Source: Streptomyces sp. OfavH-34-F
Lineage (GTDB): Bacteria > Actinomycetota > Actinomycetes > Streptomycetales > Streptomycetaceae
Assembly: GCF_022347745.1 (NCBI RefSeq)
Contig: NZ_JAKRGC010000036.1
Coordinates: forward strand, 1-32,576
DNA length: 32,576 nucleotides
Direction of reading: 5' to 3'
The notes below the pieces were generated by a model. That model worked only from the letters and a program-made list of their open reading frames with translations, made no database searches and was not told the origin of the DNA. Within the stretch, counting starts at the first letter, position 1. Each line of letters starts with the position of its first letter. This document shows positions 25,667 to 32,576 of the stretch, one piece after another. The position numbers and the translations under genes were made by a program.

Positions 25667-25810
25667 GTGCCGCGAACGTCAGAAGCCACGGACCCCACGC
25701 CCCCTGCGGACCGGCGCCGGAGAACGGCCGGGACCGGGTCCTCGGCGTGCGGGCGCACAGGCCGGACGACCCGGCCCGGCGGCACCACAGGCCGCTTATA
25801 TCCTGCCTGA
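25667..25810 (+). CDS. Possible 47-residue small ORF
   Basis: A GTG at 25667 is preceded at seven bases by GAAGGA, a very good ribosome binding site, and opens a 47-codon frame. The product would be basic and rich in Thr, Arg and Gly (several Arg-Arg runs) and ends in GRLYPA. There is no recognisable domain. It lies downstream of the TTGACG box and upstream of the WD40 gene, so it could be a leader peptide. In DNA this GC-rich such frames arise by chance, and only the ribosome binding site argues for it. Confidence 0.2.
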   Translation: MPRTSEATDPTPPADRRRRTAGTGSSACGRTGRTTRPGGTTGRLYPA

Positions 25811-25915
25811 AAGGCACGTCCCCGCCCGGCACTCTCCGGCTCCGGCCCGGCGGCCCCGAAGACTCGCCCGTCGTGGTTCCCCCATCTTCTCGCTGACGGA
25901 AGGAAGACCGAGAGC

Positions 25916-28198
25916 ATGCCGTCTTTTCCCCCTGCCTCGTCCCCCGCATCAGTCCGTGGCATTCGGTACGAGGTCGTCGGGCGACAGCCTGAGGGAGGGC
26001 ACCCGGAACGCTTCGCCCTCGACCTCTCGGCCGACGGCCGCGTACGGCTCGACTACGCACAGGGCCCCGTACAGCGTTCGTGGACCGCGCGGACGGAAGC
26101 CGTCGTGTGGACCCGCCTCTCGAAGGCCGTCGAGAGCATGCGTTCCGCCGACCCCGCCCACGAGCCCGTCGAGGACTCGTCCGCCGGCCGGCTCCTCCAG
26201 GTCTTCGGCTCAGCTCCGCAGCCGCGGACGATGATGTGGGGCCAGGACGCCCCTTCCCTGCGGGCCGGGGCACTCCTGGACTCGCTGATCACGCAGCTGA
26301 GCGGCTTTGCCCCCGGCCCCGACGTCAATTCCCTCCCCCCGCTGGCCCACCGCATCGTCGCGGAGCCGGCCGATGACGCCCCCGGCCAGGAGGCCGCGGC
26401 GATCTTCGGGACGGTCGGAGGCAGGGCAGCATTCGCCCGGGCGCGCGCCGGCGGCGGCTTCGACGTGTACGCGGCCGACCCTCTGAGGCACCTCGCCGGT
26501 ACCGCCGAGGCGGGGCAGCCGATCCGGGCCCTGGCACTCGGGTCGGACGGCACACGCGACGTACTCGTCACCGGCGGTGACGACAGCACCCTCTGGACCT
26601 GGGACCTCACGGGCAGCGAGGGGCTGCTCCACGCGCGCGGCGGCCACGGCGGCGCCGTACGGGCCGTCGCCTTCCCGGCCGACCCCGACGGCTCGCTGGT
26701 CTACTCGGGCGGTGCCGATGGCAACGTCTGGGCCTGGGGCAGCCCGGACGGCCACGAGGCCGGTGCCCTGACCGGCCACGAGGGCTCGGTCAACGCGCTG
26801 GCCGGCGCCCGGATGGGCGAACTCGGCCTGCTCGTCTCCGGCGGCGACGACGGGACGGTGCGCATTCGCAACACCGCCACCGGTGAGACGCTGCGCACGT
26901 TCACCACCGGGGCCGACTGGATCAACGCGGTGGCGGTCACCGGCTCGGAAGGACGTGGCCTGGTTGCGGCGGGCGGCTCCGACGGCGTGGTCCGGGTCTG
27001 GGACCTGGCCGCCGAGGCTCCGACCCGGGCGCTGAGCGGCCACACCGCTGCGGTCACCGGGCTCGCCTTCCTCGACCTCGGGGGCCGGGCGGTACTCGCC
27101 TCGTGCGCCTACGACGGCACCGTCAGGACCTGGGACGCGGCCACCGGCGAAGCCATGAACTCGTGGTCCGCACAGGATGCCTGGCCGGCCGCTCTGGCGG
27201 CGGCCCCGAGTCCCGGCGGCCCGGTGATCGCGTCCGGCGGCGCGACCGGCACCGTACGCCTTTGGAACCCGGAGGGCACGGAGCTGCGGGCGCTGACGAC
27301 GGGGCGCGGCCCCGTCCAGGCACTCGCGCTGGCCGAATCCGAGGAAGGCGCGGTGGCGGCGGTCGGCAGCCTCGACGGCTCCCTCGGCCTCTGGGACGTA
27401 GCCACCGGTTCCGTGCGCCAGGTACTCGCCCCGGACGGCGGTCCCGTCACCTCGCTCGGCTTCGGCCCGGGGGCCCACACACTCGTCTGCGGAACGGCGC
27501 AGGGCACGGTGCGCGTGCACTCCGGTCCGGACTGGGCACTCCAGCTCGTGCCCACCCCGCACACCGGCGCCGTCGCCGCGCTCGCCTTCCTCCCGGTGGC
27601 CGGGGGCCTCGTGGCCTCCGCCGGAGCCGACAGGACCGTGCGCACCTGGGAGGCCGGCACCGGACGACCGCTCCTGCGTCTGCGCGGCCATGAGTCGGGT
27701 GTGACGGTGCTGGCGGCGGGGCAGAGCGACGCGGGGCCCGCGCTGGCCTCCGCCGACGAGGACGGGGCCGTTCTGGTGTGGGACGCGCTCTCCGGCCGGC
27801 GCCTGCGCGACTTCCGTACCGAAGGCCCGGTGACCGCCCTCGCCCTCGGCACGGTCGAAGGCGTCCACGTCCTGGCCGCCGCGGAGCGGGGCGGCCCCAT
27901 CCGGGTCTGGGACCTCGGATCGGGGGCCGAACTGGCGGCTTCCGACACCGGCGGCGACGATGTGCTCACGCTCACCGTCTGCGCACTCGACGGCACCACC
28001 GTCCTGCTGGCCGGCACGCGGGACGGGGAGATCCTGGCCCGGCGTCTTCCGGACGGCGCGGAGATGGGCGTGATCGACGTGGCGCTGACCCCGCTCGCCC
28101 TTTCCTTCGCACCGCCGTCGACTCTGCGTATCGCGGGCGGCGACGGCGTCACCACCGTCGCGTTCGCGCCGGAAGTCGCGGGCCGCGATACCGCATGA
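25916..28198 (+). CDS. WD40 repeat protein with about 14 blades
   Basis: A 760-residue protein. Residues 1-150 form a non-repeat domain. From about 160 to 755 there are roughly 14 WD40-type repeats ending in variants such as LWTWD, VWAWG, VRVWD, VRTWD, VRLWN, LGLWD, VRTWE, VLVWD and IRVWD, with several GH dipeptides and a conserved Asp before each. Fourteen repeats would give two seven-bladed propellers, a rigid scaffold for protein partners. There is no signal peptide, kinase domain or membrane helix. The ATG at 25916 has a GGAAGGAAG run 12-19 bases upstream. It is flanked by two minus-strand genes of unknown function, possibly its partners; the actual ligand is unknown. Confidence 0.88.
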   Translation: MPSFPPASSPASVRGIRYEVVGRQPEGGHPERFALDLSADGRVRLDYAQGPVQRSWTARTEAVVWTRLSKAVESMRSADPAHEPVEDSSAGRLLQVFGSAPQPRTMMWGQDAPSLRAGALLDSLITQLSGFAPGPDVNSLPPLAHRIVAEPADDAPGQEAAAIFGTVGGRAAFARARAGGGFDVYAADPLRHLAGTAEAGQPIRALALGSDGTRDVLVTGGDDSTLWTWDLTGSEGLLHARGGHGGAVRAVAFPADPDGSLVYSGGADGNVWAWGSPDGHEAGALTGHEGSVNALAGARMGELGLLVSGGDDGTVRIRNTATGETLRTFTTGADWINAVAVTGSEGRGLVAAGGSDGVVRVWDLAAEAPTRALSGHTAAVTGLAFLDLGGRAVLASCAYDGTVRTWDAATGEAMNSWSAQDAWPAALAAAPSPGGPVIASGGATGTVRLWNPEGTELRALTTGRGPVQALALAESEEGAVAAVGSLDGSLGLWDVATGSVRQVLAPDGGPVTSLGFGPGAHTLVCGTAQGTVRVHSGPDWALQLVPTPHTGAVAALAFLPVAGGLVASAGADRTVRTWEAGTGRPLLRLRGHESGVTVLAAGQSDAGPALASADEDGAVLVWDALSGRRLRDFRTEGPVTALALGTVEGVHVLAAAERGGPIRVWDLGSGAELAASDTGGDDVLTLTVCALDGTTVLLAGTRDGEILARRLPDGAEMGVIDVALTPLALSFAPPSTLRIAGGDGVTTVAFAPEVAGRDTA

Positions 28199-28205
28199 CC
28201 GGCGG

Positions 28206-28241
28206 GGCGGCGGACCGGAGGCCTGCGCCGGGTCCGCCGTC
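28206..28241. terminator. Bidirectional hairpin between the WD40 gene and the 626-residue gene
   Basis: Arms 28206-28216 and 28231-28241 pair over 11 positions with one G-T wobble, core GGCGGACC/GGTCCGCC, and the 14-base loop can itself form a small GGC/GCC stem. It lies within the 58 bases separating two convergent stops. Confidence 0.6.
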
Positions 28242-28256
28242 ACCGCCCTGTACCCG

Positions 28257-30137
28257 TCAGTCGATGCCGGCTCCGGCGGCGCCCCGGCCCCGGTCAGGGA
28301 CGGGCGGCGCGTAGGGGATTTGTCCCGCCCGCACCAGAGTGCGCCTCCGTGCCGCGGCCGGCGGGAGGAGGGACGTCCGGCCGGCCACCGACACGGCTTC
28401 GGCGGCCTCGGAGTTCACGGTGGCGGGTGCCGCGCTCGGTGTCGCCCGTCCGGCCCGGCTCGCCGCCCGGGGCGGGGACGAGGAGCTCTCGGCCTCTTCC
28501 GCGCGCGACGCGCCTGCCGCGAGCGCGTCGAGTCGCTCGTCGGAGAGCGCTGCCGGAGCGGTTCCCCAGCGTCGCGCGTAGGCTTCCCGCAAGCCCTCGG
28601 GCACAGGCCTGACGCCCAGTTCCCCGGCCTGCCCGTCCGCCCGCTCCGACCACCGCTCGGCGCCCCGGTCGGCGGCGGCACCGAGCGACTGGTGCAGGGC
28701 GGCCCGGCCGTCCAGGACCAGGGCCTCATTGCGCCGGGCCTCGGCTCCGGACAGATCGGCGTCCGGCCGCCCGGCCAGTTCGTCGGCCTCCCGTTTGAGC
28801 CGGGCCGCGTCGGTCGCGGCGTCGAAGGCCCGCCCGTAGTGGCGCCGGGCCTCCTGGCGCGCGGTGGCCGCCCGTTCGGAGTACGTCGCGGCGGGGGTGG
28901 CGGATTCGGGACCGCCGAGCAGCTCCGCCACCGTCTCCGCCGACGTCCCGCTCTCCAGGTCGAGACCGTGCCGGGCGAACAGCTGGTCCTTCAGGACCCC
29001 GAACGCCTTCTCCTTGGCCGGGCTCGGCGGCCAGCCGTCGATCTGACCCCACACGCCCGCCACCTCGGATGCGGGGGCCGTGTCCCACCACGACTCGGTG
29101 CTCAGCCTGGCACGGAGCTCCGCGCCCTGGTACACGTGGCTGGGGTCCTCGCCCCGCATCTCGGCCGTGACGGCCTGAGCCTGTACGTTGAGCCCTTTCC
29201 ACTTCTCGCGGAGCCCCGCGCGCTCGCTGCTGCCCTCTTCAAGCAGCCGCCCCGCCTCCTCCGTGCGGATCATCTCGGCGATGATCGCGTGGTGGACCTC
29301 GTCCGGGCTGCCGGTCTCCGCTCCGGACACGAGACGCCGCTGCCGCCGCGTCTCCGCGTCGATCACCGCCTCCGCCCGCTCCCCGGTGACCCGTGCCGTC
29401 GCCTCGCCGCCCGCAGGGCTCCCGTCGTTCGCGGCGGTCTCGATCACCGTCCCGGAGAGCCTGTGCCCCTGGTCGGCACACCACTGCCGAAGTTCCCGCG
29501 CCGCGGCGGCCTCGATGTCCTCGCCGGGCGCCGTACGCAGCTCCCCCCGGTGCAGGATCTGCTCGGGGTCGTCCGGATCCCGGATGACGTAGAGCGTGGT
29601 GGTCTCACCCCATCGCGCTGCTTCCTCACGGGCCGTGGCGGCCTCTTCGCGCAGTCCGGGCGAGCCGAGCGCGAGCGCCTTGGCGAGATCGGGCACATTC
29701 ACCTGGATGTCGGCCGGGCTCAGCCCGTAACGCTCTTCGAGTTGTCGGCGCAGATGCTGGAGGGTCGCGGCCGCAGCGGGGTCGGAAGGCGCCCACTCGG
29801 TGGCGGCCTGCCAGGCCCGGCCGATGTCATGGGGCTCCGGCTCCTGCCAGAACTCCTCGTCCCAGGCCGCGCGCAGGACGGGCTCCGCCCGCTGCCGGTC
29901 CTCCCAGACCGCGCGGGCCTCCTCCCGCCGTTCACGCTCCCACTTCTGCTGCCGGTACCGCGAGACCTCCACCGCGACGACCTCGGCGACCGTCAGGGCC
30001 ACCCGGACCGCTTCGGACCACAGGTCGCCCGCCGCACCGGTGATCTCATTCGTCGTGCGTTCGTTCTCCTGACCGTCCAACTCACCCGGAGCGAACACGT
30101 TTCCCCCGATCGTCCGCCGAAGCGCGTATGCCTCCAC
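28257..30137 (-). CDS. Charged helical protein with an internal duplication, unknown function
   Basis: A 626-residue protein, rich in Ala, Glu and Arg, largely helical, with no convincing membrane helix or signal peptide. A segment at about 84-176 recurs at about 338-434: both contain a Trp-rich start, W followed by PSDP or PSPA, a QL..R.GL stretch and a final helix ending in AREEA or ARQEA. Between them lies a small domain with TTLYVIRDPDDPEQ and a helix before CADQGH. Coiled-coil potential is high near residues 58-85. The last 80 residues are Ser/Pro/Ala-rich with a basic patch (AARRRTLVR). The GTG at 30137 with GGGA upstream is the best start, but the frame is open further 5'. The function is unknown; a scaffold or secreted substrate is conceivable. 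Confidence 0.75.
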   Translation of the reverse strand: MEAYALRRTIGGNVFAPGELDGQENERTTNEITGAAGDLWSEAVRVALTVAEVVAVEVSRYRQQKWERERREEARAVWEDRQRAEPVLRAAWDEEFWQEPEPHDIGRAWQAATEWAPSDPAAAATLQHLRRQLEERYGLSPADIQVNVPDLAKALALGSPGLREEAATAREEAARWGETTTLYVIRDPDDPEQILHRGELRTAPGEDIEAAAARELRQWCADQGHRLSGTVIETAANDGSPAGGEATARVTGERAEAVIDAETRRQRRLVSGAETGSPDEVHHAIIAEMIRTEEAGRLLEEGSSERAGLREKWKGLNVQAQAVTAEMRGEDPSHVYQGAELRARLSTESWWDTAPASEVAGVWGQIDGWPPSPAKEKAFGVLKDQLFARHGLDLESGTSAETVAELLGGPESATPAATYSERAATARQEARRHYGRAFDAATDAARLKREADELAGRPDADLSGAEARRNEALVLDGRAALHQSLGAAADRGAERWSERADGQAGELGVRPVPEGLREAYARRWGTAPAALSDERLDALAAGASRAEEAESSSSPPRAASRAGRATPSAAPATVNSEAAEAVSVAGRTSLLPPAAARRRTLVRAGQIPYAPPVPDRGRGAAGAGID

Positions 30138-30292
30138 GATCGTCCCACGCTCACGGGAAGCGGACACCCTCTGCCGCCGGACGCGGGGGCGGGGCGGCGG
30201 GAAGCCGCCCGGAGGTCGTGGGCGCGCGGGACGGGCGGGGCTGTTCAACAATGGCGGAGGAGGCGCCCGCACACGTCGCGAGGGGAGCACGC

Positions 30293-31438
30293 ATGGCGGC
30301 CGGAGACGGGCAGGACGACTCCCGGCCCGTGACCAGCAGGGCGTCCCGAATCGCGGTCCTCCTCACGGCCCTGGTGCTGTGCCTCGTGGTGTCCGCCCTC
30401 CAGGTGAGCACGTCGCCCTCCTCGCACATCGCCTCCGTCCTCGTCGCAGTCCCGGCCGTCATCGCGTTCGCCTTCGGCCCGCCCATGATCCTCGGCTCCG
30501 CGGTGGTGGCGGCCGGCGTCCGCTGGGCACTCCTGCCGGCCGAACCGGAGCGCATCGGCTCCGCCGTCGGCACCACCGTGGTGATCGGCGTCATCGCGGT
30601 GCTCAGCTGCTTCGTGGTCCGGCGCGGGGAACGGGAGTCCGCCCGGCTCCAGAAGGTCACCTCCGTCGCCGAGGCTGCGCAGCGGGCGGTACTGCGACCA
30701 CCGCCGGACACCGTGGGCCGCTTCCGTACGGCCGCGAGCTACCGGGCGGCCGCCCAGTACGCCCGCATCGGCGGCGACCTGTACGCCGTGGCCGACACCG
30801 CCCACGGCGTACGCGCGCTCATCGGGGACGTACGCGGCAAGGGGCTCGGCGCCGTGTCCACCGCCACGACGGTCCTCGGCTCGTTCCACGAGGCGGCCTA
30901 CACCGAACCCTCGCTCGGGCCCCTGGCCGCCCGGCTCGACACCGGCCTCAGCCGCTTCCTGCCGGACGACGAGGCCTTCGTCACCGCCCTGCTGATCGAG
31001 ATCGCCCCGGACGGCCTCACCCACGCGTACTCCTGCGGCCACCCGCCCCCGCTCGTGCTGCGCGAGGGCACGGTCCGGGAGCTTCCGGCCGCCCCCGGTC
31101 TCCCCCTCGGCCTGCGCGCCCTGCCCTCCGCCTCCGCCTCCGCGACGGACGGCCCGGCCCCGCCCGGCACCCGGCTGCGCCCCGGCGACACCCTGCTGCT
31201 GTACACCGACGGGATCGCCGAGACCCGCGACCGCTCCGGCGCCTTCTACCCCCTCACCGACCGCCTGACCGCCTACCAGGCCGCCCACCCCGACCCGGTG
31301 GACCCGCACCACCTGCTCGCCTGGCTGCTGGACGACGCCCAGGACTACGGCCGCGCCGGCACCCACGACGACGCCGCCCTCCTCGCCCTGACCTGGCAGA
31401 CGGACGAAGATCCTCGCCCGCGAGAATGGGCTGCATGA
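30293..31438 (+). CDS. Membrane PP2C/SpoIIE-type serine phosphatase
   Basis: A 381-residue protein. About three to four hydrophobic helices (around 18-38, 45-78 and 90-109) precede a cytoplasmic SpoIIE/RsbU-like phosphatase domain (about 140-370). Metal-ligand Asp residues appear in RIGGDLYAV (Asp162), IGDVRGKG (Asp179), LLYTDGIAET and HDDAALLAL. Such phosphatases dephosphorylate anti-sigma-factor antagonists in partner-switching stress regulation; the target here is not encoded nearby. The ATG at 30293 follows GAGGGGAG at seven bases; an ATG at 30251 is possible. It is coupled to the next gene by ATGA. Confidence 0.9.
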   Translation: MAAGDGQDDSRPVTSRASRIAVLLTALVLCLVVSALQVSTSPSSHIASVLVAVPAVIAFAFGPPMILGSAVVAAGVRWALLPAEPERIGSAVGTTVVIGVIAVLSCFVVRRGERESARLQKVTSVAEAAQRAVLRPPPDTVGRFRTAASYRAAAQYARIGGDLYAVADTAHGVRALIGDVRGKGLGAVSTATTVLGSFHEAAYTEPSLGPLAARLDTGLSRFLPDDEAFVTALLIEIAPDGLTHAYSCGHPPPLVLREGTVRELPAAPGLPLGLRALPSASASATDGPAPPGTRLRPGDTLLLYTDGIAETRDRSGAFYPLTDRLTAYQAAHPDPVDPHHLLAWLLDDAQDYGRAGTHDDAALLALTWQTDEDPRPREWAA

Positions 31439-32040
31439 CGAAGACCGGGGCGGACTACGCGTGGTTCGAGGACGACTTCCCAGACATCGCCGAGGCGTAC
31501 TGCTTCACCTTGGTCCGGGACCTGTCGCCTGCCGAGCTGGTGTCCCGTCTCGACGGACGACCGGAGAAACCCCTCAAGGGCATAGCCGCAGTCGTCGACG
31601 CCGCCTTCGCCCAGCACGACCTGGCGGGAGGGGACCGGCAACTGGTCGCCATGACGACGGTGGGCGCCTGGACCCTGATGATCGAGCCCAACGGCTACCT
31701 CGGGGTCACCGAAGAACAAGCGCTGCCCGCCTCCGCCGGAACGAGCTGGATCTCCCACTTCACCAACATCAACGCCGTCGGCACGTTCCTCTGGGCCGAG
31801 GACCAGACCCTGCGCCTGTGCTTCGACCCCATGTTCCCGGAGGACCGCTGGGGCACAACCCCCGACGAACTCCTCGACGTCATGCGCCGAATCGGCTTCC
31901 ACTTCGACGACGACGATCCGGAAACGGACCTGTCCTCCCCCGCAGCGTTCGCCCTGGCCGAGCACCTGACCGGCATCGCCCTCACCCCGGCCCTGCTCCA
32001 GAACACAACCTTCACCTGCGCCACCACACGAACCCGCTGA
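31435..32040 (+). CDS. DUF6461 family protein
   Basis: A 201-residue acidic cytoplasmic protein that I recognise as DUF6461, a family common in Streptomyces and of unknown function. Features include WFEDDFPDIAEAYCF at the start, MTTVGAWTLMIEPNGYLG in the middle and a central WISHFTNINAVGTF, all typical. The ATG at 31435 overlaps the phosphatase stop by four bases; an ATG at 31426 is the alternative. The coupling suggests joint expression with the phosphatase, but a functional link is not established. Confidence 0.82.
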   Translation: MTKTGADYAWFEDDFPDIAEAYCFTLVRDLSPAELVSRLDGRPEKPLKGIAAVVDAAFAQHDLAGGDRQLVAMTTVGAWTLMIEPNGYLGVTEEQALPASAGTSWISHFTNINAVGTFLWAEDQTLRLCFDPMFPEDRWGTTPDELLDVMRRIGFHFDDDDPETDLSSPAAFALAEHLTGIALTPALLQNTTFTCATTRTR

Positions 32041-32212
32041 CCACTGCCCCTGAGCCCGGCAGGAGTTGGCCGAAGCCCCGTTGTCAGAGGCCGCCCCGAT
32101 CGCGCGGGCAACGGTGCTGGAGAGAAGCGAACAACGGCTCCCGGGCGCGGTGCCGTTCACAGGCCACGGCTGCCGTGCCGGCATGTCGAACCTCGAACGC
32201 ACCCGGAAACGC

Positions 32213-32250
32213 CGAGATCCCGCCCAGCCTCTCGGCTGAACGGGATCTCG
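32213..32250. terminator. Two-tier hairpin terminator
   Basis: A perfect 10-base stem (CGAGATCCCG at 32213-32222 and CGGGATCTCG at 32241-32250) encloses a second stem CAGCC/GGCTG with a TCTC loop, separated by a two-base symmetric internal loop. Being inverted, it can serve the plus-strand DUF6461 transcript and the minus-strand tRNA. Confidence 0.65.
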
Positions 32251-32256
32251 TGACGA

Positions 32257-32277
32257 TTCTCGAGAGCTACTCGAGAA
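32257..32277. terminator. Perfect hairpin just past the tRNA 3' end
   Basis: TTCTCGAG and CTCGAGAA form an eight-base perfect stem with a five-base loop, 10 bases downstream of the tRNA on its strand. It is a likely tRNA terminator or processing signal. Confidence 0.6.
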
Positions 32278-32287
32278 CTGTCGGTTG

Positions 32288-32361
32288 TGGACCTGTGGGG
32301 ATTTGAACCCCAGACCCCCTCGATGCGAACGAGGTGCGCTACCAGACTGCGCCACAGGCCC
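32288..32361 (-). tRNA. tRNA-Ala (anticodon CGC)
   Basis: The minus strand folds into a complete cloverleaf of 74 bases. The acceptor GGGCCTG pairs with CAGGTCC and includes the G3-U70 wobble that identifies alanine tRNAs. The D arm has GCGC pairs, the anticodon stem CCTCG/CGAGG holds loop TTCGCAT (anticodon CGC, reading GCG codons), the variable loop is GGGTC and the T arm is TGGGG TTCAAAT CCCCA. The discriminator is A and CCA is not encoded. GCG is a frequent codon in this kind of genome. Confidence 0.95.
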
Positions 32362-32375
32362 TTGCGACGTGTGAA

Positions 32376-32400
32376 ACTCTAGCACCCTCCACGGGGTGCT
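32376..32400 (-). promoter_or_regulatory. tRNA promoter -10 box abutting an upstream hairpin
   Basis: On the minus strand TAGAGT (32381-32376) lies 14 bases before the tRNA 5' end and is a good -10. Immediately upstream, AGCACCC and GGGTGCT (32381-32400) form a seven-base stem with six-base loop that probably terminates the preceding minus-strand gene. The two elements share base 32381. Confidence 0.45.
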
Positions 32401-32458
32401 CGGAAATCCGTTCCGCGCTGGTCAGCCGTGGCGGGTGCCGCGGCCGTCCGGCGCGGGG

Positions 32459-32576
32459 TCACTCGTTGGCCGCGCGGGGGCGGTCGCCGTCCTCGTACTG
32501 GTCGAAGAGCGGGGTGCGGCCCCGGTCGCGGGAGCGCCGGGGCTGCGGGGAGCGGCGGCGCGGCGCCGGGTTCTCG
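32459..32576 (-). CDS. C-terminal end of an unidentified protein (cut by window edge)
   Basis: The last 38 codons of a minus-strand frame run to the window end and stop at 32459. The tail is basic and Pro/Arg-rich and then ends TPLFDQYEDGDRPRAANE. Such Arg/Pro-rich tails are common in streptomycete membrane proteins, but the family cannot be named from this piece. A hairpin at 32381-32400 would terminate it before the tRNA. Confidence 0.55.
   Translation of the reverse strand, partial: ENPAPRRRSPQPRRSRDRGRTPLFDQYEDGDRPRAANE

Larger units (their letters stand above)
25475..25915. other. Long divergent intergenic region with palindrome and small ORF
   Basis: 441 bases between the 790-residue gene and the WD40 gene. 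It holds a 14-base perfect palindrome (25571-25584), an AT-rich stretch at about 25590-25640 with the near-palindrome AAGTAAACTT (25599-25608) and TTGACG (25607-25612), and a possible 47-codon reading frame (25667-25810). The remaining bases up to the WD40 start show no clear feature apart from a TTATAT blip at 25796-25801. Confidence 0.6.
32041..32287. other. Intergenic region before the tRNA gene, mostly terminator hairpins
   Basis: 247 bases between the DUF6461 stop and the tRNA 3' end. The first 170 bases show no gene with a credible start; the last 75 contain two perfect-stem hairpins listed separately. Confidence 0.5.

Noticed and set aside
26480..28190. Regularly spaced similar sequences suggesting a tandem repeat or CRISPR array
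   Set aside because: The periodicity of about 120-130 bases is degenerate and comes from WD40 codons; there are no identical short repeats with unique spacers.
26210..28243. 677-codon minus-strand frame opposite the WD40 gene
   Set aside because: Its apparent repetitiveness mirrors the WD40 repeats on the other strand; composition is Gly/Arg/Ala-rich with no domain.
30128..30292. N-terminal extension of the phosphatase up to 30128
   Set aside because: The extension is Arg/Gly/Pro-rich, overlaps the divergent gene start, and the strong Shine-Dalgarno lies just before the ATG at 30293.
28320..30332. 670-codon plus-strand frame opposite the 626-residue gene
   Set aside because: The minus-strand product has amphipathic helices, an internal duplication and normal codon positions; this one is Arg/Gly/Pro-rich and shadow-like.
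1419..32361. Integrative conjugative element ending at the tRNA-Ala gene
   Set aside because: No integrase, excisionase, relaxase or replication gene, and I saw no second copy of the tRNA 3' end elsewhere in the window to mark an attachment site.

Overview
The window reads as chromosomal DNA of a high-GC actinomycete, most likely a Streptomyces. GC content is very high, third codon positions are almost all G or C, GTG starts and 1-4 base ATGA/GTGA/TGATG overlaps are common, and several families present (SCO6880-like, DUF4913, DUF6461, LysM-BTAD) are typical of streptomycetes. This placement is inferred from codon style and families, not from a database match.

Left edge (44-1412): exodeoxyribonuclease III on the minus strand and a divergent GNAT acetyltransferase, both ordinary chromosomal genes.

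T4SS-like half (1419-11703): a minus-strand operon reads 8964 to 1419. In transcription order it encodes a small two-helix membrane protein (VirB2/TrbC-like), a one-TM VirB8-like protein, a polytopic VirB6/TrbL-like protein, an SCO6880-family membrane protein, a VirB4-like ATPase, a TraG/VirD4-like coupling ATPase and a DUF4913 protein. Divergent from it, on the plus strand, are a lytic transglycosylase/M23 wall hydrolase (VirB1 role), a lipoprotein and a TPR-like protein. No relaxase, integrase or replication gene is visible, so this is not an obvious conjugative element.

Tad-pilus half (11906-23037): a tightly packed plus-strand operon encodes a lipoprotein, a secreted PKD-like protein, a SAF/CpaB-like protein, a CpaE/TadZ-like P-loop protein, the CpaF ATPase, TadB, TadC, a small Flp-like pilin candidate, two TadE-like and one TadG-like pseudopilins. 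It ends with a 1046-residue membrane protein carrying two extracellular LysM domains and a cytoplasmic SARP-type winged helix plus BTAD. This is a candidate wall-to-transcription sensor. No prepilin peptidase is present in the window.

Accessory trio (23102-30137): a 790-residue protein of unknown function with a GT-B-like core (minus), a double seven-bladed WD40 protein (plus) and a 626-residue charged protein with an internal duplication (minus). A 14-base perfect palindrome lies in the intergenic region shared by the first two. Strong hairpins separate the convergent gene ends. This trio is the least explained part of the window.

Right edge (30293-32576): a membrane PP2C/SpoIIE-type phosphatase coupled to a DUF6461 protein, tandem hairpins, a tRNA-Ala(CGC) gene on the minus strand, and the 3' end of an unidentified minus-strand gene.
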